IMG/VR virus record: IMGVR_UViG_3300045006_000223
Coordinates: 1-55,632 of that record
Direction: 5' to 3' (one strand)
DNA: 55,632 bases
Origin: a virus
The position numbers and the translations under genes were made by a program. The notes below the pieces were generated by a model that made no database searches, was not told the DNA's origin, and was given only the letters and a program-made list of their open reading frames with translations. Position 1 is the stretch's first letter. Each line of letters starts with the position of its first letter. Positions 23,140 to 31,256 of this stretch are shown here, in pieces.

Positions 23140-23391
23140 CTACTCCTGAAGCACGATTGTCCAGTCGACGGCGAGGATGTCTTCCTGACTGGCCAGCCAT
23201 GGTATCAGCTGGCCACTGGCGTTTTTCATGACCATGAACGGCGCGGTGCGCAGATTCCCGACGCCCTCAATGCTCAGGGTCCATCCGGTGGCCGGCACGT
23301 ACTGTAGCCACATGCCCTTGCCGTTCCAGCCGAAACGTGCAACCCGCCGGCCGTCCATGGCGTGCATTACCGCCTGTCCGAAGTTCATCAT
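23140..23391 (-). CDS. DUF2829 / Tad2-like anti-Thoeris protein
   Basis: 83 aa. ATG at 23391 after AAGGAGTAAT; a longer open frame to 23475 has no ribosome site. Matches DUF2829 from end to end: MNFGQAVMHAMDGRRVARFGWNGKGMWLQ (GWNGK at 21-25), then TAPFMVMKNASGQLIPWLASQEDILAVDW. The family includes Tad2, which sequesters the cyclic ADP-ribose signal of Thoeris defence. Ligand binding here is inferred. It lies between a holin-like gene and the spanin-like genes. Confidence 0.85.
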   Translation of the reverse strand: MMNFGQAVMHAMDGRRVARFGWNGKGMWLQYVPATGWTLSIEGVGNLRTAPFMVMKNASGQLIPWLASQEDILAVDWTIVLQE

Positions 23392-23392
23392 A

Positions 23393-23764
23393 TTACTCCT
23401 TAACCTGCGGTGCTGATTTCCGCTTGATCCAGTCGCCCAAGTATTTGATGGGCCGCAGGGTGAAGTAATAGGCAAACGTCACCCAGCCGCAGTAGACAAT
23501 CGCCGACTCGGTGGCCTTGGCAAACAGCTGCAGCGTGCCGGAATACTTCGGGCTGTCCGATATGAAGCTGACCACGCCGGCCAGTGTGCCGATAAGCAAC
23601 GGGATGAGCCACACACCTTTCTTATTGCTGCCGGTACGCTTGATGTTCTTGGTGATGCCTTCAACTACACCGACGCCGGACAGAATGAGCACCCACTTCA
23701 GCGATGCTATCTGCGTCATGATGGTGTTGGCCTGCGCTACTGCGCTATTGTACAAATCGTCCAT
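23393..23764 (-). CDS. Putative holin-like membrane protein
   Basis: 123 aa, ATG at 23764. Hydrophobic segments at about residues 22-38 (WVLILSGVGVVEGI), 50-68 (VWLIPLLIGTLAGVVSF) and 85-102, then a basic tail (DWIKRKSAPQVKE). Size, segment number and position beside spanin-like genes fit a holin, but no family was recognised. Confidence 0.5.
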   Translation of the reverse strand: MDDLYNSAVAQANTIMTQIASLKWVLILSGVGVVEGITKNIKRTGSNKKGVWLIPLLIGTLAGVVSFISDSPKYSGTLQLFAKATESAIVYCGWVTFAYYFTLRPIKYLGDWIKRKSAPQVKE

Positions 23765-23773
23765 TATTGTCTC

Positions 23774-24172
23774 CTATGCTGAGTTCGTGAGTTTTACCGC
23801 GTACTGGAAGTACTGCTTGCCTGACGGTGACACCACCGTATCGTAGGTAACGGTAACGCCAGGCCCCTCCTGCTGTATCTCGCCCTGAATCTGTAGCTGC
23901 ACAACCGGGATACTGACCTCCCCAAGCACAGCCTCTGCCCACTGGACACCGGAGTAGATGTCGAGCGGGTCAGCCCCGCGTTGTTTGACTGTTCCGAACA
24001 TTGCACGGTCCAGCAGTTCCTCGCGGTCGTCATCAAGCATTTCCACGTCCATGATCAGGTTCGGGTCGGTGGGGCTGTAGACCGGGTACAGGTCGAATAC
24101 GTTGCTGGTAAGAACTTCGACCGCGCCGCTTGGTTGCAGCCTGGTTTCTTTTCTGCTCACCCTCAAATCCAC
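23774..24172 (-). CDS. Putative baseplate wedge-type protein
   Basis: 132 aa. GTG start at 24172, chosen because AAGGAGG lies 8 nt before it. The central segment ADPLDIYSGVQWAEAVLGEVSIPVVQLQIQGEI resembles the wedge/gp46-type proteins of contractile tails, which carry a short DP-D-G-W-AE-LG core. It is separated from the other baseplate genes by fibre genes, so the assignment is tentative. Confidence 0.45.
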   Translation of the reverse strand: MDLRVSRKETRLQPSGAVEVLTSNVFDLYPVYSPTDPNLIMDVEMLDDDREELLDRAMFGTVKQRGADPLDIYSGVQWAEAVLGEVSIPVVQLQIQGEIQQEGPGVTVTYDTVVSPSGKQYFQYAVKLTNSA

Positions 24173-24261
24173 TTGCGAACCCTCCTTGCGAACGACTCAA
24201 GAAGCTCGCGCACCGAGATGGCCACCACGTGCATTTTACCGAACGGCTTGAATATACTCAT
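24163..24261 (-). CDS. Very small ORF, coupled between two genes
   Basis: 32 codons beginning MSIFKPFGKMHVVAI and ending basic (FARRVRKWI). The ATG overlaps the stop of the upstream gene (TGATG), and its 3' end contains the AAGGAGG ribosome site and the GTG start of the next gene. Possibly a real micro-protein, or simply a coupling leader that keeps ribosomes on the mRNA. Confidence 0.35.
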   Translation of the reverse strand: MSIFKPFGKMHVVAISVRELLESFARRVRKWI

Positions 24262-25184
24262 CAGAAATCCTTCATCGGTATCTCGCCGTGATCCTCGATG
24301 TGGTCTACAGCACTGACAACCTGCTCCTGGGTGCGTAGCTTAATGGCTTTTCGCTCGTCTGACAAGTCGCGGTACTTGTCCATCAGCCACATAAACCCGT
24401 CGATACCCCTGTCGTCATTGTGCTCAAGGCCCTTCATGAAGTCCTCGAAGGTATAATCCGGGTGTCGCCAATCCTTGGCAAGCAACGTGAACACCTGGCG
24501 TTTCACGTAGTCGTAGTTCGCCAACATGGTTTTGCGGTAGACATCCGCAGACATTTCGCGCATATGATTACGGTCGAAAATACCGAGCAGCAGTCTTGGC
24601 AACACGACCTGCACTTTGCCGTCGCAGATGGTGTTGAAGTGCCAGTCGCCGCCCATGGGAATAGGGTGCCCGGTCTTGACCTGGTAGATGCGGTGATTCA
24701 TTTCCGTGATCTGCGCGATGAAGTCGGCGACGTGCTGGCGGGTATACTCGCGTGCGTCTTCTTTCACGCGGTCAAGCTCGGCCTGTTCGTTCTCCATGAG
24801 GTCATGCACGTAGACAAACGCTTCCTTCATCATACGCTTCAACATATCACGCAACTCGGCTTTTTCAGCCTCGTGCTTGACTTTCTCAGCTGCGAGCCGA
24901 GCTTCGATCTCATCCTCGCACACCGCTGGTGCCGCTGTAGGCGCTGCACCAGAGAACTCTACCTCGACTGGACCGGCACGCACACGTCGCCAAGGCAGCT
25001 TGATACCGGCAACACGCATGAGGAACGCCCCAAGGACGAGGATGATGAACATAGCCGCCACCCAGATGCCGACAGCGGCAATGGGATGTGCGTCAAGGTA
25101 CTGGATGATACTCATGTCAGGCTGCTGTTTCTGCGCAAGGAACAGTGGTGATGTCAGTGCTGTCGTGAGCGCCGGCTGGGCCAT
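24261..25184 (-). CDS. Membrane-anchored coiled-coil protein
   Basis: 307 aa, ATG at 25184 after GAGGAGACTTTC. A hydrophobic N-terminal part, a strong transmembrane helix (about residues 35-60, AAVGIWVAAMFIILVLGAFLMRV), a basic patch, and a long charged coiled coil (about 90-165) precede a soluble C-terminal domain. No recognised family. Its place between the lipase and lysis genes suggests a late function at the membrane. Confidence 0.65.
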   Translation of the reverse strand: MAQPALTTALTSPLFLAQKQQPDMSIIQYLDAHPIAAVGIWVAAMFIILVLGAFLMRVAGIKLPWRRVRAGPVEVEFSGAAPTAAPAVCEDEIEARLAAEKVKHEAEKAELRDMLKRMMKEAFVYVHDLMENEQAELDRVKEDAREYTRQHVADFIAQITEMNHRIYQVKTGHPIPMGGDWHFNTICDGKVQVVLPRLLLGIFDRNHMREMSADVYRKTMLANYDYVKRQVFTLLAKDWRHPDYTFEDFMKGLEHNDDRGIDGFMWLMDKYRDLSDERKAIKLRTQEQVVSAVDHIEDHGEIPMKDF

Positions 25185-25194
25185 GAAAGTCTCC

Positions 25195-25833
25195 TCAGAG
25201 TTGAAATGCGACGAAGGGTCGATACGCGGCTGCCTGATGCCGGTCGTACAAGCTCTTAATGCTTTTTTCTCCTGCCCACGGATGAGCTATTGCCTTTCCG
25301 ACGTGGAACCAAGGCAGAAAAGAAAACCGGTGGAGGTCAAACCAGATCACCGGCCTGAGCCACTGGCCTTTGGCAAGTTTGAACGGCAGGGCGAGGAAGG
25401 CCGGTATGGCCGGCGGAACCTGTGTTACCACATCGCCGATTATTTCATGCCGGACCACGGGCAGCTTCCTGGCGGCCATCCACCACCGGAGGCCGCCCAC
25501 CCGTGGGCACCCGCAGACCTCAACGGCGGTCGCCCTGCCGAGCGCATGGCAGGCAGCGCCGACCAGTAGCGCGATTGCCCCGCCCAAGCTGTGGCCGGTG
25601 ATGAGCAGGGGCGATGACCCACGAATGACTGGTAGCAGGAACTCCATGGCTGAATCGGCCTGTTCAGCGAAACCGGCGTGTACCCCGTGAAAATGACACC
25701 ACGCGGTCCTGCGGATGTTCAGGTCCGAGTCCACATCGTACTCATCAGCCGTGCCGTAGAAGTGGATGTGGAGGCCACTACCTGGCAACGGCTCGTAGTA
25801 TCCCTGGCACCTACCAGTCGAGAAGTGCGTCAT
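25195..25833 (-). CDS. Class 3 lipase-like alpha/beta hydrolase
   Basis: 212 aa from ATG at 25833. The nucleophile elbow GHSLGG gives S82; IIGDVVTQVPP gives the acid D134 in the usual G-D-x-V-x-x-x-P setting; H199 in YDRHQAAAY completes the triad. No signal peptide. The enzyme should hydrolyse an ester, perhaps host lipid or an acylated surface polymer. It follows the tail fibre and DUF4376 genes directly, pointing to use at adsorption or lysis. Confidence 0.82.
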   Translation of the reverse strand: MTHFSTGRCQGYYEPLPGSGLHIHFYGTADEYDVDSDLNIRRTAWCHFHGVHAGFAEQADSAMEFLLPVIRGSSPLLITGHSLGGAIALLVGAACHALGRATAVEVCGCPRVGGLRWWMAARKLPVVRHEIIGDVVTQVPPAIPAFLALPFKLAKGQWLRPVIWFDLHRFSFLPWFHVGKAIAHPWAGEKSIKSLYDRHQAAAYRPFVAFQL

Positions 25834-25834
25834 G

Positions 25835-26464
25835 TCACACCCCCAGCAGTGCGAGCGCGTCGACCGCACCATTGTAGGCGTCGGTGATCTGCGCAAGAGT
25901 CCTGGCCGACTCGCCGATGTACGCGCCCTCGCGGCGCATGAAATCCTTAGCATCCCAAATCGGTGGATAACAGGATTCGACAAAGGCTCCGAAAGCAACA
26001 GCAAAGTCCTGGAAATCAGCCACCGGCAGGTTGATGTACAAGTTCTCTCTGGTTTTCCATTTGATGGAAGTCGTTCGGCCCATCAGTATTTGCAGCGCAA
26101 ATCCCTTCACATTGTCTTGCCCCATCTGGCAGGCTTGGATGACATAGTTCTTGTTCTTGTATTTGTACCGGAAACCGGCTTCAAGTCGCGGGAACAGAAG
26201 CGCGTCCACCTTATCACACATACGTTCGATGTACGCTGCTGGGTCGCGGTCGAAGTCTGCCTGTTCGCGTTCCTCGTCGGTGGTCGGCTCCGGTGACGGA
26301 GCGCATCGGTCAGGATGGGCTGCCACGTAATCTTCGACGGCGGCAAACTGTTCGGGGTCATGACCGGCTGTTGCATGGTAAACCTTTTCGCCATGCTCGG
26401 GATGATCGATGAGATAAGTCCCATCCTTGCGCTTGTAAACGGTGCCTTGAACATTGAACATCAT
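25835..26464 (-). CDS. DUF4376-like tail fibre assembly protein
   Basis: 209 aa. ATG at 26464 (MMFNVQGTVYKRKDGTYLID) after AAGAGGGTAGC, overlapping the fibre gene stop; the longer frame to 26626 runs into the fibre gene. The C-terminal part AYIERMCDKVDALLFPRLEAGFRYKYKNKNYVI, then MGRTTSIKWKTRENLYINLP, fits DUF4376, often attached to or next to tail fibres and thought to act in fibre assembly. Confidence 0.65.
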   Translation of the reverse strand: MMFNVQGTVYKRKDGTYLIDHPEHGEKVYHATAGHDPEQFAAVEDYVAAHPDRCAPSPEPTTDEEREQADFDRDPAAYIERMCDKVDALLFPRLEAGFRYKYKNKNYVIQACQMGQDNVKGFALQILMGRTTSIKWKTRENLYINLPVADFQDFAVAFGAFVESCYPPIWDAKDFMRREGAYIGESARTLAQITDAYNGAVDALALLGV

Positions 26465-28035
26465 GCTACCCTCTTGTAAATCACTATCGCAGTGGTTGTT
26501 CCGCTCAAGTTGATTTGCGTTCCACCGCCAGCATAAACACTGCAATATGGTACGCCATTCAATGCGAGAACAGTGACTGCAAACGCCCCACCAGCCGGCA
26601 GGTTGATATACATCGTGGCCTGACAAACCTGAACCGCTGTGACATTGAGATAAATGTCGGCAAGCGTCACCGTCGTACCCGATCCGTAAAGACCGGGCGA
26701 ACTGAGGGTGGCGATATTATATGCCAAGTTGTTCGTCATTATCCGTTGCCATGACCCAAGCACGCCATTGATATACGAGCGGAAATACAGGTTGGTGTCT
26801 GAGCCGGGTAAGTCAGTACAGAAGCAGATGCCTGTGCCCGACGATGTATTCCCGCCCATGCGGAAAAACGCGATGTGCCACAGTCTTGTTGACCGGGCAG
26901 CGCCTTCTGGCGTATACAGGGTTCCGGTGGCAAAATAGGCCGCACCGCTTGCTCCGCTGTTCATAAGTACGGCGAGTGCGTTGTTGCCGTCCACGTCCAC
27001 CCCACCAAGCACACTTTCACCATCGTAGATTTGCAGGCGGTGCCTGCCATCGAGGGTGTCAGCGTTCGCTGCGTTGGTTGCGTTGGTTGCGTTGGTTGCA
27101 CTTCCGGCACTGGTAGCGTACCCTGCTTGGAGACTTGCGTTCATCGCCCCATTACTGATGGGTATTTGACCAGCGCCGTTCCCGGCATCGTACCCGTCAA
27201 GCTGATCAGCACTTTTCCCGGTAAGCGTTGCCGGAATCTGGGCCAATGGAACGGTGCCTGCGTTCAGGTTTCCGGCATTCAGGTAATACGCCCCATGCTG
27301 CCCGTCAAGCAGGTCGGCGTCCAGGCCGGAACCGGCACCGTCAACGGTCAGAATCTTGGCGAGCAGGGCAGCAGCCGTCACCAGCGCGTCGGTGTATGCC
27401 TTGGTGGTAAGATCATCAGTAGCGGCAGGAGTCGCAGCCTTCAAAGTGCCGTCGGCACCGCGAGCTGCCACGGTGTTGGCGGTGGCAGCAGCCGTCGAAC
27501 CAAGTCCGTTCAGCAGCCCGGCGTTCGATGGAACCATCGTCCAGTCGGTCTGGCCGGGCGTCTTCGGCGACACGCCAACAAGGTCGAGTGGGCTGGCAGA
27601 GGTGCGACGGTAGAACTCGAACACGGACACGGTACTGACGGTGCTGATGACGAAGCACACATCAAACTGCTTGTACGCCTGTGCAGCGTCGTACTCGAAA
27701 GCGTTGTGCGCAGCTGCTATTTTCTCTGCCTGGGCATATGCCAGGAACTGCTGTGCAAGCTTTGCCACATTGTAACTGAACCGGCCGAGGAAGTGGTCCC
27801 ACGCCATGCGCGGAATAGACGCGGCCTGCGAACGCGCACCCCGATCAAGTATCACCGGATCGTAGTCGGTCTTGCTGGCATTCGGGATATTCTGATCGTT
27901 GGCGATGTTGAAGTCATCGACACCCTCGATCAAGTTGTTGTCGTAGGCAGCCTGCGTAAACGAAAAACGCGCCGGTTTGGCTGCGTCTATACGTTGAAGA
28001 AGCGCTATTATCGCATTAATTTCGGTAGCAGACAT
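26461..28035 (-). CDS. Tail fibre protein
   Basis: 524 aa. ATG at 28035 after AAGGAGTTCGAG; the longer frame to 28071 is rejected. A helical N-terminal part attaches to the baseplate; the middle is Ala/Thr/Asn-rich with short repeats (LDADLLDGQHGAYYLN, then GKSADQLDGYDAGN and NADTLDGRH), the L-DG-H fibre repeat common in phage adhesins. The C-terminal 200 residues are beta-rich and should bind the receptor. Followed by its probable assembly factor. Confidence 0.85.
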   Translation of the reverse strand: MSATEINAIIALLQRIDAAKPARFSFTQAAYDNNLIEGVDDFNIANDQNIPNASKTDYDPVILDRGARSQAASIPRMAWDHFLGRFSYNVAKLAQQFLAYAQAEKIAAAHNAFEYDAAQAYKQFDVCFVISTVSTVSVFEFYRRTSASPLDLVGVSPKTPGQTDWTMVPSNAGLLNGLGSTAAATANTVAARGADGTLKAATPAATDDLTTKAYTDALVTAAALLAKILTVDGAGSGLDADLLDGQHGAYYLNAGNLNAGTVPLAQIPATLTGKSADQLDGYDAGNGAGQIPISNGAMNASLQAGYATSAGSATNATNATNAANADTLDGRHRLQIYDGESVLGGVDVDGNNALAVLMNSGASGAAYFATGTLYTPEGAARSTRLWHIAFFRMGGNTSSGTGICFCTDLPGSDTNLYFRSYINGVLGSWQRIMTNNLAYNIATLSSPGLYGSGTTVTLADIYLNVTAVQVCQATMYINLPAGGAFAVTVLALNGVPYCSVYAGGGTQINLSGTTTAIVIYKRVA

Positions 28036-28045
28036 CTCGAACTCC

Positions 28046-28906
28046 TTACACGTAAACCTGGGAAGTTTCAAATAGCTTGAACTTGGTCTTCACTATATAC
28101 ATCCACATCGTGTGGCGCGCAAGCCGGTTTGAAAGTTCTGCACTTTCGTCGAGTTTATACTCAACAAGGTAGTGCATATTTCCAAACGTAATGTTGATGT
28201 CCTTTACATACGTACCGCACAACAATTCAGTAAGCTCAAAAAACACTTTTATGCTCGGCCCATTGTACCGAACGTACTGCATTATTTCGATGACCGATTT
28301 TACAATGTCTATGGAAATCGCAGATATGACATTCGCATCATTGCTCATGGTGAGAAAGCTCTCGCCGTAGAATGGATCGTAGGCAACACCGATGGGCGGT
28401 GAAGCCAGGATGTTCGCCCATATCACGTTGCCATTGATGTCATACACCGGTTGGTCGGCTCGTGCATACCCAAGTACGGTCTTCCCATGCGGCACGAGTG
28501 ACGCCCGCCTGGTAGCGCTCGCTTCGGTTGTTATGTCATCCGGGTAGTCATCATTTGCAGTTCTGACGTAATCAAAGCCCTCGGTGATGCCATTGTACAG
28601 GCCGCGCTCACTCCGCTCCTTGCCGTCTACAACATGGCTCTCCGTGAAGTACTCCATGCCACGCCACGCGCCGCCGGCAAGGTAGGTGGGAAACACGCCG
28701 GCAATCTTGCCGATGTTCAGGATGTCCGCGCTCCGCATGGCAAGTTCTTCGGTCGACGACACCTCCATCTGCAGCTTGAACTGCACCTTGATCCAGTACA
28801 CAAGCTCGTCAAGAATGTCGTCGATTGCGAAGTTCAAGAACACCACGAGCCGAAGCAGAAAAAAACCGTTGAACTCACCACGATGAAAGCGGAACGGCAG
28901 TTTCAT
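28046..28906 (-). CDS. Baseplate/tail protein, unknown family
   Basis: 286 aa, ATG at 28906. No clear motif; contains the T7CTGC DNA motif near the start (GEFNGFFLLRLV). Located between baseplate J and the tail fibre, where gpI-like or fibre-connector proteins normally lie. The role is inferred from position. Confidence 0.6.
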   Translation of the reverse strand: MKLPFRFHRGEFNGFFLLRLVVFLNFAIDDILDELVYWIKVQFKLQMEVSSTEELAMRSADILNIGKIAGVFPTYLAGGAWRGMEYFTESHVVDGKERSERGLYNGITEGFDYVRTANDDYPDDITTEASATRRASLVPHGKTVLGYARADQPVYDINGNVIWANILASPPIGVAYDPFYGESFLTMSNDANVISAISIDIVKSVIEIMQYVRYNGPSIKVFFELTELLCGTYVKDINITFGNMHYLVEYKLDESAELSNRLARHTMWMYIVKTKFKLFETSQVYV

Positions 28907-28917
28907 CTTTTCTGCTC

Positions 28918-30105
28918 CTATGCCTGGTCAGTGCCGACGAACGTGGCAGCGGTGAGGTTCAATGTCCTGGTTTTGGGAACGTCCAGGAACGGAACTTGTG
29001 ACCCGCCAACCAGAATATCAATGTTGGTAATGCGGACGCTGGTGAGGCCGAGGTTGGTGAGCTTGGTGTACACGTCGGCCTCGGTCAAGGTGTCGACGTG
29101 CGTGGCCGAGTTCTTGTAGGAATCAAGCGCAGCGTTCATCGCTGCTTCGGCGTTGATCTGTAGAATCTTCGAGCTGTCAAACCGGTAGCTGATGTTCAGT
29201 GTGAAGCTCGCCTGCTGGTGGTTGGTATAGTACACCGGGTACTTGCCACCGATGTAGTGGCTATCCACGTAGTACACGACCTTCGCGGCATCAACCATTT
29301 TCGTGGCGTAGATCGTGCTACTTGCCACAAGCTCAGCAAGCTCTACACCAGGCGAGCCAGTTATGATGATGAGCAGCTGGTACGGAGCGACAACAATTCC
29401 GTCATATGTGGCGTTCGAGTTTGACTGGTTGAACACCACATTGCACTCAAGGATGTTCGGCAGATTGCGGATGTTGAGTTCGAGTTCTTTTATGGCGTCC
29501 TGACGATCCGTGTCGGTGAGAATGCGCTGTCGAAAATCGAACGCAGTCTCGTCGCCGTATCCGAGCAGCCCCGAGTTGTCAGCGCAGTCGAATGACACCG
29601 CAGCAGGCATGGTTGCACCATCCTGCCTGACAATGGTTATTCCGGCGACGCTGGACACCGGGAATGCCCCGACCTCAGCGGACCTGGCGGTTATCTGTGA
29701 GGACGCGCTCGCGGCAAGCACAAGATCGAGCGTGAGCGTGAACGAAAAGATGTCGCCGTTGACCGACGTGTAGTTGTACACACCGGCGAGCAGCGTTGCC
29801 GCGCTGGCGGAATCGTTATTCGTGGCGGTGATCTGAAGCAACGACCCGGACCCAGCCTTGAACTTGGTGCCTACCAGCTTCGCGGTGGAGTAGAGGTCTT
29901 CGTCGGCACAAGTCTCGGGATCGAACTTGTTCCTGAGCGCCAGGGCAGCGTCCTGGATCAGCGTGTAGCCGGCCGCGATGGCCCGGAACGCGAGCCACAG
30001 CTTGTTGTTGTTATTCCGAAAAATTCTCTTCGGTGCGACCAGGCCGTCATACTTGTCGGCCATCAGCTTGAGAATTTCGTCAATCGACCTACTTACTAAT
30101 GCCAT
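28918..30105 (-). CDS. Baseplate J-like protein
   Basis: 395 aa, ATG at 30105. The pattern GSGSLLQITATNNDSASAATLLAGVYNYTSVNGDIF, then ITARSAEVGAFPVSSVAGI, is typical of the Baseplate_J (gpJ/gp47) family, which forms the wedge of contractile tails. There is no Shine-Dalgarno site; a promoter with its -10 box 6 nt before the ATG suggests a leaderless transcript. Confidence 0.85.
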   Translation of the reverse strand: MALVSRSIDEILKLMADKYDGLVAPKRIFRNNNNKLWLAFRAIAAGYTLIQDAALALRNKFDPETCADEDLYSTAKLVGTKFKAGSGSLLQITATNNDSASAATLLAGVYNYTSVNGDIFSFTLTLDLVLAASASSQITARSAEVGAFPVSSVAGITIVRQDGATMPAAVSFDCADNSGLLGYGDETAFDFRQRILTDTDRQDAIKELELNIRNLPNILECNVVFNQSNSNATYDGIVVAPYQLLIIITGSPGVELAELVASSTIYATKMVDAAKVVYYVDSHYIGGKYPVYYTNHQQASFTLNISYRFDSSKILQINAEAAMNAALDSYKNSATHVDTLTEADVYTKLTNLGLTSVRITNIDILVGGSQVPFLDVPKTRTLNLTAATFVGTDQA

Positions 30106-30111
30106 AAGTAG

Positions 30112-30140
30112 ATACTACACCACAAATCGGTGTAATACAA
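30112..30140 (-). promoter_or_regulatory. Promoter immediately upstream of baseplate J (leaderless type)
   Basis: Minus strand: TTGTAT, 17 nt, TAGTAT, then 6 nt (CTACTT) and ATG. An inverted repeat TACACC/GGTGTA sits in the spacer. The spacing predicts that transcription starts at or within a base or two of the A of the ATG. Confidence 0.65.
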
Positions 30141-30194
30141 GCCTCGTGTTTCAGCTTTAGTTAGGGCAAGGCGGGTATTTTGGGCAAGACCGAC

Positions 30195-31256
30195 TTAGCC
30201 GCCTGTCTTGATTGTCGTGGTCTTCGCAGCCGTGATACTGCAGGTCAGGCCGGCCAGCCCTGGCGAGGTGGCACCGTTCGATGGATGCGTGTGAGCCGCC
30301 AACGTCGCGCACAGTGTCGTCAAGGCATCCTGCAGTTCTTGCCAGGTGACGAGTCGTTTCGAGCTACCATTTAGGCGCATTTCATTGAACGAGACATCCA
30401 GGTCGGACTCGCTAACTATGTTCACATCCGCCTTGGACCCGATGGTGACGGTGATGTCAGCATCCACATCAACCACCGCGCCAGCAGGATCGCCTGCCGG
30501 TGAGTGCGCCTTCCCTACCGTTATGTCTTGGGCGGCCTGGAAATTCTTCACCACCGGGGCGTTTGGTGAATACTCCTCGGTCACGGTGGCGTCCACATTT
30601 TCCAGAGTCTTGTCGTTCTTGACCGCGAAGCCGTGCCGGCGCGTCACTGTCGACTGGTAGTCGTACTCAGCAGGGCTGTGGACGCCGAAGGTGAATGCAA
30701 CCACGCGGTCCACAAACCCACCACTTCCCGGTATGGCGTCGAACAGCACGTTCATCTCTCGTTTGAATATCGCCGTACAGGCAGCACGACTCTGCATACT
30801 GACAGTTGGTACATCCGCGATGACGGTGTTCTTGATGACAGTTTCCGCAAACCCCCTGGCCGGAGCAAGCAGTATGCCAACCATCGAGTAGGTGTTGTAC
30901 CCTGTAGCGTCGGAGTCCTTAATGCTCCAATCCTTCTTGCCGGATGCCTCATATCGTCCCTGTGGCAAATCGAACATTGCCCTGTTGTATAAGTTCATGC
31001 TGAGCAACAGCACCAGATCACCGACAGCTGGCCGCGATGCCTGCTCGAAATGCGACGAGCTAATCGACAGCACAGGCACGCACGACACGGTATGCGCTGC
31101 GCCGCGCCGAATGATGTGCTCCACCTGCGCGATGTTGTCGGTGACTACCTCAATGACAACACCGTAAGAAATGATTGTGGTTTCCTTCAACCAGTTCTCA
31201 TTGTTGCTTCTACTACTGTTTTTCAGCAGGTCGAACGGCTCTCTACGGGACGACAT
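30195..31256 (-). CDS. Baseplate spike/assembly protein (gpV-like)
   Basis: 353 aa, ATG at 31256. The N-terminal SYGVVIEVVTDNIAQVEHIIRRGAAHTVSCVPVLSIS looks like an OB-fold, and RPAVGDLVLLLSM fits the next strands. The C-terminus has WQELQDALTTLCATLAAHTHPSNGATSPG, the His-rich tip pattern often seen in baseplate assembly proteins. Overlaps the hub-like gene by 14 nt. Confidence 0.65.
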   Translation of the reverse strand: MSSRREPFDLLKNSSRSNNENWLKETTIISYGVVIEVVTDNIAQVEHIIRRGAAHTVSCVPVLSISSSHFEQASRPAVGDLVLLLSMNLYNRAMFDLPQGRYEASGKKDWSIKDSDATGYNTYSMVGILLAPARGFAETVIKNTVIADVPTVSMQSRAACTAIFKREMNVLFDAIPGSGGFVDRVVAFTFGVHSPAEYDYQSTVTRRHGFAVKNDKTLENVDATVTEEYSPNAPVVKNFQAAQDITVGKAHSPAGDPAGAVVDVDADITVTIGSKADVNIVSESDLDVSFNEMRLNGSSKRLVTWQELQDALTTLCATLAAHTHPSNGATSPGLAGLTCSITAAKTTTIKTGG

